NCBI RefSeq assembly: GCF_000189635.1
Contig: NW_002476262.1
Span: 186,001 to 250,000, forward strand
Direction of reading: 5' to 3'
Origin: Tetrahymena thermophila SB210
Lineage: Eukaryota > Ciliophora > Oligohymenophorea > Hymenostomatida > Tetrahymenidae
DNA length: 64,000 bases
Under the pieces are notes generated by a model. It searched no databases and had not been told where the DNA came from. It was given only the letters and a program-made list of their open reading frames with translations. The position numbers and the translations under genes were made by a program. Shown here one piece after another: positions 37,101 through 50,873 of this stretch; the first letter of the stretch is position 1, and each line of letters opens with the position of its first letter.

Positions 37101-37748
37101 GATATGAGATTTGAAATTTCACTAAAGTTAACTGTTACTTATTAAACTTATCCACTTGTAACTAAACTATATGGTCTAAGTTATGAGGTCACTTCGCTAT
37201 AAATACTTTATTTTAACCCTAATCCTTTTACAAAATCAGCAGAAACTAAAAATACTGGTTATCTCTTTTGTTTTTCTCTTAATTTTTAAGATGCAAATCC
37301 CTTCATATAAAATATGTTTTAGATTTTAATTTTAATTCTACAAGATCATAAAACTAAAAATAAATGCAAAGTCTAAAAAGTTATGATTACATCTTTGTTA
37401 AAGTCAGTAGGACCAAATGTAAACAATCCAAATTTATGAATTAAAACACCTCTCCCCATTCTCATCTATCTTGAAATATGCAGGCCTAAATTAAAAAATA
37501 GATTGGAAAGTCTAATTAGTATTTTAAACTTAATAAAGTAATACCTAATCCTCCCCATATTTTATGCATTGTATCATCATCTATGTCTTCAATCATTTTA
37601 TAAAGTCTGATTTAATAATAATATTGAACTCAATTTAAGACTAAAATTTATAAATGCAATACTTATTATCATTCAGCTGATATGCTGATTTGATTAAAGC
37701 AGCAGAGTTTACAGATAGCCTTGATATATCTGAAAATTGAGATGCCAT
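31154..37748 (-). CDS. CCDC81-type HU domains fused to multi-EF-hand protein
   Basis: A long gene from ATG 37746-37748 to TGA 31154-31156, roughly 1,700-1,800 residues over some 16-20 exons. The first ~200 residues match the two HU-like domains of CCDC81: IWGGLGLHISRQMRMGRGV, then FGLFTFGPTDF, RQPVFLVSADFVKGLGL and DLEIPGIGFLIVRNNM. A polar linker with EQFSPIKQRNHNQQQ follows. The rest is an array of EF-hand pairs, some canonical (DTDKNGMISCSE near 34470, DRNQDGFIDSTE near 31800, NQKGDGKMSLQE near 31930) and many degenerate (DFYKSGRIGIID, DPHKKGFLTESD). The array recalls EFCAB6-like axonemal/centriolar proteins. Phase-compatible junctions linking the two halves run through 35990-36620, and no TGA separates them. 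A calcium-responsive structural role at basal bodies or cilia is inferred. Some of the minor exon borders may be off. Confidence 0.75.
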
Positions 37749-38255
37749 TTTTATAATATTTATTATGAAAATTAATTCTATAAATTTTATTTTATTATAT
37801 TTTTCTATTTACTTACAGATTAATTGCTGTAAATTTTTTTTGTTGATAGTTTGTAAATTAATAATTTTTATAAATTCGCACTAACTTTTTTTAATAAAAA
37901 TAAATAACACTTTCTATAAAAAGTAAATGATAAATAGTTAGTTAATAATTAATTTATGGTTTGTATGCGATATCTTCTAATTTTTAATAAATTTATTAGG
38001 AATAAATTATTTTCAATAAGTTCTTGAAATACCATTAAATATTTGTTATAATAATAACATAGTTCTCTTTTTCATTAGTGTTTTACCTTATATTTGCTAA
38101 TTATTAGTATTTTGATTAAAATTGCTTATGCAGAATACTCTTTGTCAAAAAATTAAAAATAATCTTACATTTTTTGCTTTTAATTAAAGTTAATATAATT
38201 TATTCAAAATTTTAACTTATCAAAAAATAGTCGTTTATATTTAAGTAATATCGTA
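37749..38255. other. Intergenic spacer between divergent genes
   Basis: About 500 bases of A+T-rich DNA between divergent starts; presumed promoter region without recognisable sites. Confidence 0.6.
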
Positions 38256-38980
38256 ATGAATTAAACAGCAGAAAGCTAATTAGATTAAAAAATATGTATA
38301 GAAATTTTATAAGAGTCAGAGCAAAATTTCAAAAAAACTCATTCATTTGGTAAGAATAAATGTATTTTTATTGTAATCGTTAATCTTATTTTATATTTAA
38401 AGAAGAGAGATTCATAGAATACTAAATAATAAGATGCAATTATCCTGGATTTATACCAATAGCTTGCGAATTAGAGAATATAACAGATGTTGATGTATCG
38501 AAGTAAATTGAATATTTTTAAAATATAGCTTAAAATATATTAAAAATATTTAATAGGCATATCAATTTCAGGTTTTATGTATCTGATGATATCTTTGTTG
38601 GTAATATACACTAAATTATATTGTTTAATATAATTTTTCTCAAAAATTATCCTCCATTTAAAAAAAAAAATATTTAGGCCACCTTAAGAATTATTTGAAG
38701 GAGTTATTTTAAAAAAGAATAAAAACAATGAAGAAATCTCACCGCCTTCATTTACTGATTGAAGATGATGTCATAATTAAACGTAATTGCTTGTTTATTT
38801 TAAAAAAATAAATAACTAAATTAGATTTTTATATGAATAATATTTCAAGCTTTAAAAATTTAGTTTTGTATTAAATTTAATAAATAATAAATAATAGATG
38901 ATATTCCAATAAAGGAGGTTTATACTAAAAAAGTTGAACCTGATGGATGGCTTTATCTAAAACTATCAATCGATTATTGA
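38256..38980 (+). CDS. Divergent Atg8/LC3/GABARAP-like protein without terminal Gly
   Basis: Five exons (38256-38349, 38403-38502, 38557-38600, 38678-38782, 38898-38980) join in phase to 141 residues. The order follows Atg8: an N-terminal helical extension, FKKTHSFEERFIEYQ (Atg8 FKxxHPFExR), a short loop, YPGFIPIACE (YPDRIPVICE), FYVSDDIFVGHLKNYLKELF (the LVPxDLTVGQF strand-helix) and a closing DGWLYLKLSIDY (DGFLYVTYSGE). Core hydrophobic positions are kept. Atg8 proteins are ubiquitin-like modifiers conjugated to phosphatidylethanolamine on autophagosomes through a C-terminal Gly exposed by Atg4. Here the chain ends LSIDY with no Gly and no further exon is visible, so standard lipidation seems impossible. 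It may be a non-conjugated paralogue or a decoy; that is inference. Confidence 0.75.
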
Positions 38981-39236
38981 TAAATTGATGCTATTAATTA
39001 ATTAAATACTTTATTTTTATTATACTAAATACTAGATAAATACAAAAAACAAATATTTATTTTGAAAATTGAAATTCAAAATAGATAATATTTTATTAAG
39101 TTATTTTGATAAAATTGTTGTATTTTTATTTCTGAACTTAAGATAAATTTATTTATATAATATAAAAAATATTAAGAGAGATATAATTTTTTATTGATTG
39201 AATAGAGTTTTATTTATTAGAAGTTATTTTAAAAAT

Positions 39237-40625
39237 TCATACTGACTCTTCTTAGTCTTAGTAACTTTATTTATTAATATGTTTTTATTCAATGTTACGA
39301 GCCTCTTTTATAATCTATAAAATATCCATTTTTTCTATTTTTTATAAATTTGTCATCACAACTGCAAAGTCTTCGTCAAGTAATACAGATCTATTTATCT
39401 ACAATATAGCTAGCCCAACATAAAAAACATAAACTAAAATATTTTTCCTACTTAACAGTGTATCCCAAAGACGTATAACATCATTCAATTAAAACTCTTA
39501 AGTATAGAGCAGAAGTAACCACCTTAAACTATAGTACTAGGGGTCAATTTATAGCTTTTCAAAATGGAACCACAAGTCATTATCGTATGCCTTGAGATAG
39601 CTGTTGAATTCTTAGCATTATCTTTTTATACCTTACTAGCATTCATCCATTTACCTCATAAATCTATCTTTAAGGAGACCCATAACTTTAATGAAACAAA
39701 AAAAAGTATCAGCCTCTATTTATAAAAATCCTTCTTCTTGGAATAAAGGAAAAGCTCTTTCTTTTTAGAAGACGTAATAAATAGGAGCCAAAACTTCATT
39801 CATTCCTTAAACGTATTATATTCCTTGATTTAATTTTGCATAAATAAATAAAATACGACTTAATACATCACAATGTCTTTCTTCCTAGCTTATATTTTTC
39901 TTCTTCTTTTCTTAACGAATTTAAGTGATAAAAGGTATTTAGAGTCTCACTTCTCTTTATGTATGTGATGTAAAAAAGTGCATATCAGCACGAGTTCTTT
40001 CTGTATCTTTCTCTATTTATGTAAAAAGCTCAGAGTCTTAGAAAAAAGAATTCCAGTTACTCTTGCTGCATTTGCTTAAAGGATGATCAACTACTTTTTA
40101 AAATTTCATTTTATTTTAGCTGCTCCCTTAACTTAATCTATTTGGATGATTTATTATTGAATTTTTAGAGAATGGATCGCTTTCTTATTTTTTTATTGAT
40201 AAATGATTAGCTTCGCTTTAATTCGCATTATTTTCTTGCTTTTTTTTTAACTCTTCTTCTTCATGCTCATCAATAATTTTTTAAGGAGGCAACTTTTATT
40301 TTCTGAGAAAATCATCTAAAAATTAATTATAAAAAACTCTGCTATCTTATAGCTATTTTGTCCAAGTTGATCTATCTGGTTTAAAATATTCTAAAAGTAT
40401 CTTCCAGACTAAAGCCCTTAAGCCTATGCATTGATCTGAAATACCTAAATTAGCATATTCTCTTAATTTTACTACATCTACAATATCGTTATTCAAAACT
40501 TCTAAAATGTTTTATATATTTTAATATTCAGTTTAAGTAGTCTTAGCTTTCAGTTCGCTATTCAGCTAAGAATTCAAATATTCTAGCGAATAAAAATTAT
40601 TTGCTTATTCATGATTTAGCTACAT
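39237..40625 (-). CDS. TBC1D13: TBC1D13-like Rab GTPase-activating protein
   Basis: An intronless 462-residue frame (first in-frame ATG 40623-40625, TGA 39237-39239). It contains a full TBC domain: GISDQCIGLRALVWKILLEYF near the start, then DHPL, IEKDTERTRADMHFF (arginine finger in D-x-x-R), RILFIYAKLNQGIQYVQGMN (glutamine finger in YVQG), EADTFFCFIKVMGLL and LRWLLLLYTQEFQLNDVIRLWDTLL. The insertion pattern between the two fingers and the IYAKLNxGIxYVQGMNE string are those of TBC1D13. It should speed GTP hydrolysis on a Rab (Rab35 for the animal protein) in endosomal traffic. Both catalytic fingers are present. The frame extends open a little upstream of the ATG, so an extra 5' exon is possible. 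The C-terminal ~25 residues are a charged tail. Confidence 0.9.
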
Positions 40626-41793
40626 TGTATATTACAAATAATTTTGGATTATTTTCGCTAATTTTTGTATTCCTACTTAAGTTTTTTATTAATCTATCTT
40701 GTCCAAACAAATAAATTTTTTTCTTAATAAAAATAAGATTTAGAAGTCTTATTAAGTTTTATCTTAAAAAACTATCTTTCAACCTCTAAAAATCTTAAGA
40801 TGTAAATTACGGGTTTTTAATGAACACAAATTATAAATTATAAAAGAGTAAAACATAGATAAAATTGAAGGAAATTTCATCATCAGATTGCGATTTAAAA
40901 AAATATTCTAAAGAAATTTAAGAATTGCAAAATAGATTAATAAATAAATAAATAAAATAAAATTAAAGCCCGTCCAGTATGATATTTTCTATTGAAAATA
41001 TTTTTTCTATTTCTCAATTGTAATAAACAACTCTGACTCTGCATTAAATATATAAAAAATAGTCTCTTTTACTTTAGGAATAATCAATATTTATAAAAAA
41101 TAGATAGATAATTAAAAAAGAAATTTCTTTAGAATAGTGTTTGTTTGAACAATAAATTAAAAAGAAGTGTCTTTTTCTAAATTTAAAATATTCATATAGT
41201 AAATTATTATCTAAAATCTATTAATACTCAGTAAAAAATATTTTATAATTTAACTTTTTAAATAAATATTCTCACAATTTAATACATAATTTTTTAAAAT
41301 ATAAAAACTATTTTGATATTTGATGCAAGAAGAAACAACTTTTCATTAATAGGATTTTTTAATTTTTATAAGTTTATTTGTAATAGTTAAATGGATTTCA
41401 AAATATTGATTATTTTCTATCTCTATTAATTTTTTTAAGAAATTAATAAAATAAACATAAAAATGAATATATATTACTGTGAGTAATTTAGGTTAGTTAA
41501 TTACTAAATCAAGTATTTATAATATAAATTGAAAAAATTTATTAATTGATAAAAGAACAATAATAATATTTAATAATTAGCAATAGGCTATCAAAATAGA
41601 TTAAAAAACATATCTTATTAACTTAACAGCGATATTAGAGGTATATTTTATATCTAAATCTAAACATTAAAAAGAATTATATTCTTTATTAGTTAATTAA
41701 ATATTATATATATTTATTATAATTATTAGGCAAACCAAATAAATTTATTAAGTTTATCAATTAACAACTGAATAATAAGTGTTAGTGTTAAAT
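40626..41793. other. Intergenic spacer between divergent genes
   Basis: About 1.2 kb of A+T-rich DNA between divergent genes, with no coding potential that I trust. Confidence 0.6.
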
Positions 41794-43309
<1,516 letters not shown>

Positions 43310-44842
43310 AGAATCTACTAAAAATTTTAACTTAATTCTTTCCTTTATGGTTATCATCCTAAAATAATTTAAACAATAGTTTCTAATTATATTAGATCTA
43401 AATTAAAGAGTAGTTTTAAACAATAAATAAATGAATAAAGTTCTGTAATTTTATAATGTCATCACACCAAATAATTTGGTAGTATATTAAATATTGTCTA
43501 TATTATTTAATTTAAAATCTAGTTTAAGATAAGTACATAGGTAGATATTTCTTAAAGAAAAAATAACCTTAATAAGGTTATATGCTATTCAATAGAGCAA
43601 ATTACTTAGAAACTTATATAAAATATTCTAACGAGGTACAAAAATAAAAGCTATTTAAGTATTACACATTTTTTATCGATTAACCATAATGACAAATTAA
43701 ATTTTGCTGAATTGTGTTATAGATAGAGAGATAGAAAATCTGAATTATATTAACAACAATTATTTTTGTAAGTTATAAATAAATAAATATTAATAAAATA
43801 ATTATCCTATATTTTTATATCTTTAGTATTTTGTTTCAAAAGTTTGCAATTATTTTAAGAAGTAAAATAATATTTCAATAACTTAATTAGATAAAATTTT
43901 CATATTTTAATTTGAGATATTTATTTATTTATTTACTTTTATTTTAAAGTGTAATTTTAATTTAAAAATATAATAATGGCTATTGAAATTTCATTCAAAA
44001 TACCCAAAATATATTTCTCCTTAATAACTTAATTTCTAAAACTCATAACTTATTTTAACCAAACTTAGATTTGTTTTTTTGGAAGAACTGCTTTTTACAT
44101 ATATAAATTAAATCAAAAGCGCAAAATTAGTAATAAATAATTTACCTTAATATGTTATTAATATACAAAAAACTTTATTGTAAATATATAAAAGTTATTA
44201 AATAGTATTTTTTATGAAAATCATTAATAACTTTCAAAATATATTTATTGATTAGATTGCTGCTCTAAAGATTGTAAAATAACATTTTTGGTTTTTTAAG
44301 AAGTAAGTATAAATACAGTATTTCTGGTTAATATTTCTTATATGAATAACTCTTTTAATATTTTTTATGAAAAATAAAACTTTTAAAAAAGACTTGTAGA
44401 CATTCATGTATAGAGTTATTTTTAACGAACTGTATGATCAATTTTATTTTAGCCTTTTAATGAATGTAGATGAATTTTTATTTATATTATAGACAATAGC
44501 TAGATTATAATTTAGATAAAAAATTACAAATAACTATCTTGATATAGATGAATCATCTATTATCTATATTATCAAAATAAGACAGAATATTAAATAAACA
44601 ATTTTTAAAAAAATTGAATGGATTTTTCTTTAATAGAATTATTTTTGAAATTTGGCTCTCTAATGCGATATCTCTATTAAATAACTGAGTTATTAAAGAT
44701 TTAGTGAAGATCCTAGATTGTTTGCTCAAAAATAACTAAACCTTTTATGATTTTTTATAAAGACAAAAATTTGATTATATTAAGAATAATCAATTAAAGC
44801 AAAAAAAAATTTAGTTTATTACAATCAATATTTTTATCTAAA
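43310..44842. other. Intergenic spacer between tandem kinase genes
   Basis: 1.5 kb of A+T-rich DNA between tandem paralogues. I see no degraded third kinase copy and no RNA gene. Confidence 0.6.
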
Positions 44843-46138
44843 ATGGGATAAATAGCTAGCCAGCTTTGTAATTAAAACAGCAAACCAAATTAAGAAACAG
44901 ATCCTATAAGGTAATCTTTACCACCTCCTCCACCTCCTCTAAGTAATGGAGTCGCTAAAGCTTAGCTGTCTTACAACGATTTCGAAATTGTAAAAAGTTT
45001 AGGATAAGGAGCTTATGGAAATGTTTATTAAGTATAAAAGAAAACAAGTAACAAGCAATTTGCTATGAAAGCTATTAAAAAATCTAAGCTTTTATAAAAT
45101 GGGATGGATTTGCAAATGTTAATGGAGAAAAATGTTCTCCTTAAAAATAAACATCCTTTTTTGGTGACTTTGAAGTATTCATTCTAATCAGATAAAAAAT
45201 TATACTTAGTTATGGATTTATGCAAAGGCGGAGAATTGCTTAGCTATATTTCTTAACTTAATAGATTAGGAATTTCATAGGAAGTAGCAAAGTTTATAGG
45301 TGCAGAAGTATTATTAGGTAAATAATCAAGTTTTAATTTTAGCTTTTTGCTAATAAAATTAGTTTATTTTTTATATACTTATACATATTTGCTTATTTAT
45401 TAAGTTTGATTTTCAAACTCACATAAGCAAATAATTGTTGAACAACAAAAACGAATTTTAATAATTAATTATGATACTTTTATTTAAATAGGATTAGAAT
45501 ATTTGCAAAGAAAACTGAAGATTATGTATAGAGATTTAAAGCCAGAAAATATACTTGTATGTGAAGATGGCCATATTAAAATTGCAGATTTTGGTCTTGC
45601 TAAGCATTTCTATAGTGAAAATGAAAAGTGTACTACGGTTTGTGGAACTTTGGAATACTTAGCTCCTGAAATTATTTAATCTTTATAGCCTGGATTTTAA
45701 GGATATGGGATAGAAGTCGATATATGGGCTTTTGGTATATTTTTATTTGAAATCATATCAGGCCAACCTCCATTTACACATCCTAAGAGAAACCCAGAAA
45801 TAATAATGAAAAAAGTGCTATAAAATAAAGTGCAATTTCCATCTTATTTTAAAGAAGAAAGTAAAGATATTATTCTAAAATGCCTTTAAAGTAATCCTTA
45901 AGATAGACCAACATGGGATTAACTAAAAAATCACCCATTTTTCTCTAGTATCAATTGGGACGATTTGTATAATAAATAAGTTATTAGTCCTATATTAAAA
46001 CATATTCCTAAACGTTAAGAAGTTAAAAAATTAGCAAGACCCATTATAGAAACATAAACAGATGAAATATATAGATCTATTAAAGATTTTTATTATGCAC
46101 CATAAAGTCTAGTCAATTAAAATTCTAACTAAAGCTGA
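44843..46138 (+). CDS. AGC-type Ser/Thr kinase with N-myristoylation signal (copy 2)
   Basis: Two exons (44843-45317, 45492-46138) give 373 residues. MGQIASQLCN again offers Gly-2 for myristoylation, with Cys-9 close by. A short Pro run (residues 27-32) precedes the kinase domain: LGQGAYGNV, FAMK (K76), [33 protein letters not shown] and [10 protein letters not shown], ending [13 protein letters not shown]. It is clearly a tandem duplicate of the gene 1.5 kb upstream, sharing the phase-1 intron position, the [14 protein letters not shown] string and the C-terminal IPKRQ...IETQTD segment. GTPEY is changed to GTLEY, so the P+1 loop differs from copy 1 and substrate preference may have moved. 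The linker before the domain is shorter by ~44 residues. All catalytic residues are intact. Confidence 0.9.
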
Positions 46139-47508
46139 AATAAGTTCTAGTAGATACTTCATTTATTAGTTTAATAATAATTTTCAATACTTTATCTAAC
46201 TAAACAATTTCTAATCAATAAGTGTCTCAGTAATTCATCCTATAAATTATAATAAAAAGTAAAAAACAATTATTTTGAGTTTATCTATTTTACTAAAAGT
46301 CCAAGTTAATAAGTTATTTATTATCAAAATTATAATATTTAAATAAATTGTTAAATATATTATTCATATTTTATTTTAATCTTTCTAGTTTTAAATCCTA
46401 ATTTTAATTTCAAAATCAGTTCCACTTTCCAAATAAAAAGAAGTACATAAAAGATTAATTTATTTCTATAGTCTTTAATTGTGTTCCACGATTGTAAGAG
46501 AGAGTAAAATTTCTATAAATTAATTATCTTTAATGAATATAATAATTTTGTATAAAAAATATTTTATTTTGACCCTCACTAAATCTAAAATTTATTGAGA
46601 GAAATTAGTTTTTTATTTAAAAACTATAAACCCTCTTCAAAATAATTTCCATCGCATTTATCTTACTGTAATTCATATGTTAAATTTATTATTTTTTTTT
46701 ATCAACTTTATTAAATTAATTTTATTTCAAGTGTTTTTTATCAATATTTACTGATTTATAAACAAAAATGAATAAAAAACAATTTAAATATTAATCAAAA
46801 TTAAAAAGTAATAAATATTTTACTAATTTTTTATGAAAAAACTATTTAAGCTAATTATGTATTTTTATTGGTCAAATTTTTTATAGGCCTTATATTTAAA
46901 TTCTCGTTTATTTTTTAAATACTCTAATTAAAATATTTATTTTTGTCAAGTTCTTCATTCATTAATTACTACACTAATTTATTCAATATTTCTTTTTGAT
47001 ACCTACATAATTTGATTATAAATTAATGGTTTAAAATTTATTATTGGTTAAGGCATTATTTGGAGTTTAAATGAGGATAATTGTTATAAAAATTAACTTT
47101 TGAAAAAGTGTAATTATTCTTTTTTAATAATCAAACATGCAATTTAAAAAATCAGTTTTTTCATTTCTGCTTTTTAAGTAGAGTATTATTTTGACCAAAT
47201 AAGTATGAAATTGATGAAATTTCTGTCTTTCAATTTTTCTTGAGAGAAATCCTAAAAGATTAACATTAAATTCAAATGTATGTTATTTAAACAAATTAAT
47301 ATATAAAATTTTTGATTAAAGTAAATTAAGTGTAAAAGTTAATAATAAATTGAAACAAGTAAAAATTACACTAAGAAAGAAATTAAAAATTTGTACAAAA
47401 AAATAAAGTTTATATTACCTCTCTCTCCTTTCATTTACTAAATTTTTTAAAATTTAAATCATTTTATTTCATAAAAACTACCAAAAATTCCATAAAAACG
47501 CTTTAGCA
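46139..47508. other. Intergenic spacer
   Basis: 1.4 kb of A+T-rich DNA between the kinase pair and the hydrolase pair. Nothing recognisable. Confidence 0.6.
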
Positions 47509-48923
47509 ATGAATTATGAAATTACTAAAAGAATATTTAACCTTATGAAAAGTAGAAGGACTAATAGTCATAAGCATCAAACTGAATAGCCTTCGTAGAT
47601 GAGCTAGTCAATCACTAAAAGATAAAATAATAAAATAGAGTTAAAATATGTTAAGAATGAAGTAAATGAATCCAGAGTAAAAAAGCTAAAACTTTTAGAT
47701 GAACATATCTATAAACCTACTCCTTACATGTCTAATTGTTTTCTATAAAGCCTATTTAATATAGCTTTTAGTGATAATCTTTGTATTAACTATAAAAGAG
47801 AGCTTGTTAAGCTGCAGGATGGGGGATAAATATCTCTAGATTGGGCTCTACCTATTAATTTAAAAACAGCACAAGAATATAATCCTAGTGACGACACAAA
47901 AATTTTATTTGTAGTTCATGGCTTGACAGGTGGCTCTAATATGAACTACATAAAAGAAATGATTTAATAAGGCTAAGCTAGTGGCTATAGGTATGTATTT
48001 ACTTAGAAATAATTTATATAACAATAATTTATGAAATAGATGTGTTGCTTTTAATTCAAGAGGTATTAATACTTAGTTGACAACTCCTGTTCCTTTCAAT
48101 GGCGAGTGTCTAGATGATCTTAGTTATGCCCTGAATCTTATAAAGAAAAGATATCCTAAAGCTCCTCTGTTTGCCGTTGGAGCAAGTTTTGGCTCTAATA
48201 TGCTCCTTCGCTTGGTAGGAAATATGAAAGAAAGGAATTTTTTAGATGGAATTGTAGGTTTATCTACTCCTTTTAATGTTATTCAGTGTATTGAAAAGCT
48301 TGGTAGAGTTTATGAAGAGTTTTTTGTTTACAGGTAAAATTAATATTATTAATGATCAAAATAAATATTTGATTTTGTAATTTAAAATTGTGGCTTATAA
48401 TTGTATATATAAATAGGTATAAGGCAAACTGTATAGATCCTCATTTAAAAATTTTGAAATCTTTAGAGAAAACTCATAACATAGACTTTAAAAAAATAGC
48501 TAAAGTTAGAAGTTTAAGAGAATATCATGAGCAACTTTCAATTAAATTATTTAATTATTCTTCAGTTGATGAATATTTTGAAAAATCAATGGTCAAATCT
48601 GAATAATTACTGAATATCAAGTGTCCATCCCTCTTACTTCACTCAAAAGATGATCCTATTGTTACATATGAATGCATTCCTTAAGATATTTTAAGAAAGA
48701 ACCCTTTTATAATCTAAGCAGATACAGAAAATGGAGCTCATAATTGTTGGTTCACAGGAATAAAACCAGAAAGGGTATATTTAAATTAAATTAAAATTCA
48801 ATTTTTTGAACATTTTTTTAATAATTTTAGTGGTATCCTAAACCTGTTATTTAGTTTTTTGAAGTACTTTTAGAAGAAAATTAACAAGAGACATCATTTG
48901 GTATGGAAGAAAAATGCGATTGA
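47509..48923 (+). CDS. ABHD1/3-type alpha/beta hydrolase (copy 1)
   Basis: Four exons (47509-47990, 48040-48333, 48417-48774, 48831-48923) give 408 residues. The fold shows the YheT/EMB8/ABHD1-ABHD3 pattern: LQDGGQISLDWALP, oxyanion loop VVHGLTGGSNMNYI, VAFNSRGINTQLTTPVPFNG, nucleophile elbow FAVGASFGSNMLLRLVGN (Ser in G-x-S-x-G), catalytic Asp in LLHSKDDPIVTYE, and His in ENGAHNCWF. The triad is complete. Animal ABHD3 cleaves medium-chain and oxidised phospholipids; here the substrate is unknown. The N-terminal ~90 residues are basic and polar, with no clear membrane anchor. Intron positions are identical to those of the next gene, marking a tandem duplication. Confidence 0.9.
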
Positions 48924-49343
48924 AACTTGTTCACCAAACATATTATTAATTAAAAAATTTATTTACAAATTAAAGCTAGTTATACTATATAATATATTTT
49001 TTATAATAATCTTATAAAATTTAGTCGAAATTTTAGTTTTAAATTCTAAAAATTAATTACTGTGCATTCTTTTAAATTACCACCCATCACTATTACAAAT
49101 TTTTTGTTATAATTAGGATTTTTTTTAGAATTTTAAAAAATTTTTAAAAATAATGTGGCTTTGTATTTAAATAATTTACAATTTGACTAAATGTTTTTAA
49201 TTCAATAAATTCATTAAAAATTGTAGCCCACCACTTATTTTTGAATAGTACAAAAAATATATTTGATTATTATTTATTTTTGTGTATAAAAGTAGGATTT
49301 AAAATATTTATTAAAATACATAAAGAATCTAAGTTTAAATAAA
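48924..49343. other. Spacer between tandem hydrolase genes
   Basis: About 420 bases of A+T-rich DNA; it should contain the 3' end of copy 1 and the promoter of copy 2, but no motif is visible. Confidence 0.6.
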
Positions 49344-50873
49344 ATGAATCATCATTTTGCGAAAAAATGGATACAAAATTTGAAAAATAAAGTAATTCAT
49401 CATGTAAAACCAAGTTTAGGACTTCATCATTTTAGAAAATAAGAGTCGTTGAAAATCAAACCAAAAAATTATAAAATTGAATTAAAGTATGTGGAAAATG
49501 AAATTAATTAATAAAGAGTAAGTAAATTAACTCTATTGACTGAAAATAAGTATAGTCCATCTCCTATGATGGCTCATTCTTTCATGTAGAGCTTGTATAA
49601 CATTAGGTATAGCAGAACTTTAAAAGTTAATTATTCTCGTGAATTAATCAAATTAGAAGATGGAGGGTAGTTTTCTTTAGACTGGGCTCTTCCTATTAAT
49701 TCTATAACAGATGAGGAATATGAGCCTTCTCCTGAAACAAAAATTTTATTTGTCATACATGGTCTTACTGGTGGTTCAAATATGAATTATATTAAAGCTA
49801 TGATTTAACACGCTTAATAAAATGGCTATAGGTAAAAATTGTTTATAGTTTCTTAAAAGTATAAATTTATTTTCAACAATTTCAAAAAATTTTATTTAAA
49901 TTTTATAGGTGCGTAGCTTTTAATTCAAGAGGTATAAATACAGAGTTAAGCACTCCCGTTCCTTTTAACGGTGAATGTTTAAAAGATTTAAACTTAGCCC
50001 TTAATACAGTAAAATAAAGATACCCTAACGCTCCTATTTTTGCAGTGGGAGCAAGTTATGGGTCTAATATGCTTCTAAGATGGGCTGGGAATATGAAAGA
50101 AAATAATTTCTTAACTGCAATGGCTGGCCTTGCTACTCCATATAGTATAGTATAATGTGTTGATAAAATGGGCTATGTTTATGAAGGCTTTTTTGTCGAT
50201 AGGTATATATTTGAATATTCTACTTTTTATGATAGTTTGAAGAAATAATATGCTTTTTTTCTAGAAAGTGCCTTTGTTATATTACATTAAATTTAATAAA
50301 TTTCCAATAAAATTAAAATATAAAAGGTACAAAGCTAATTGCATAGATCCACATAAAGATATACTTAAGTAACTTAAAGAATCACATAATATATGCTTAA
50401 AACGATTAGCCAAAACTAAAAAATTAAGAGAATTTCATGAAGAAATAACTATTAAATTGTTTGGTTATAAATCAGTAGAGGAGTATTTTAACTCATCTAA
50501 TGTTTAACCTGAGTAAATTAAAAATATTAGCCGCCCTTGCTTGTTGATGCATTCAAAGGATGATCCAATTGTTACATATGATTGTGTTCCATCTGATGTT
50601 TTAATATAAAATCCTTAAATAATTTAAGCTGAAACTACTCATGGTGCTCACGTATGCTGGTACACTGGAAAAACTCCTTAAAGGGTAAACAAAAAATATC
50701 TTTGATTTATTGTTCTTTTAAATTATTTTATTTAATTTAATTTTGTTAATAATATATTTTCGTAATAAATAAAGTGGTATCCCAAGCCAGTTCTATAATT
50801 CTTTGAGACAGTATTAGAAGAGGAGTAAATTAAAAAATAATAATTAGTGTAAAAAAATAATTAATAATTATGA
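49344..50873 (+). CDS. ABHD1/3-type alpha/beta hydrolase (copy 2)
   Basis: Four exons (49344-49831, 49909-50202, 50327-50684, 50775-50873) give 412 residues. It is closely related to the upstream gene: the two middle exons have exactly the same lengths (294 and 358 bases) and phases. Triad motifs are FVIHGLTGGSNMNYI, FAVGASYGSNMLLRWAGN (Ser nucleophile), LMHSKDDPIVTYD (Asp) and THGAHVCWY (His). The N-terminus differs and is His/Lys-rich (MNHHFAKKW). The last exon ends in a Gln/Asn-rich tail absent from copy 1. Synonymous and amino-acid changes are spread throughout, so the duplication is not recent, yet all catalytic positions are preserved, suggesting both copies are functional. Confidence 0.9.

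Noticed and set aside
39618-39650. Possible 33-base GT-AG intron in the TBC gene
   Set aside because: The stretch is divisible by three, has no TGA and encodes residues (QMDECQQGIKR) that match an insertion of the TBC1D13 family, so it is coding.
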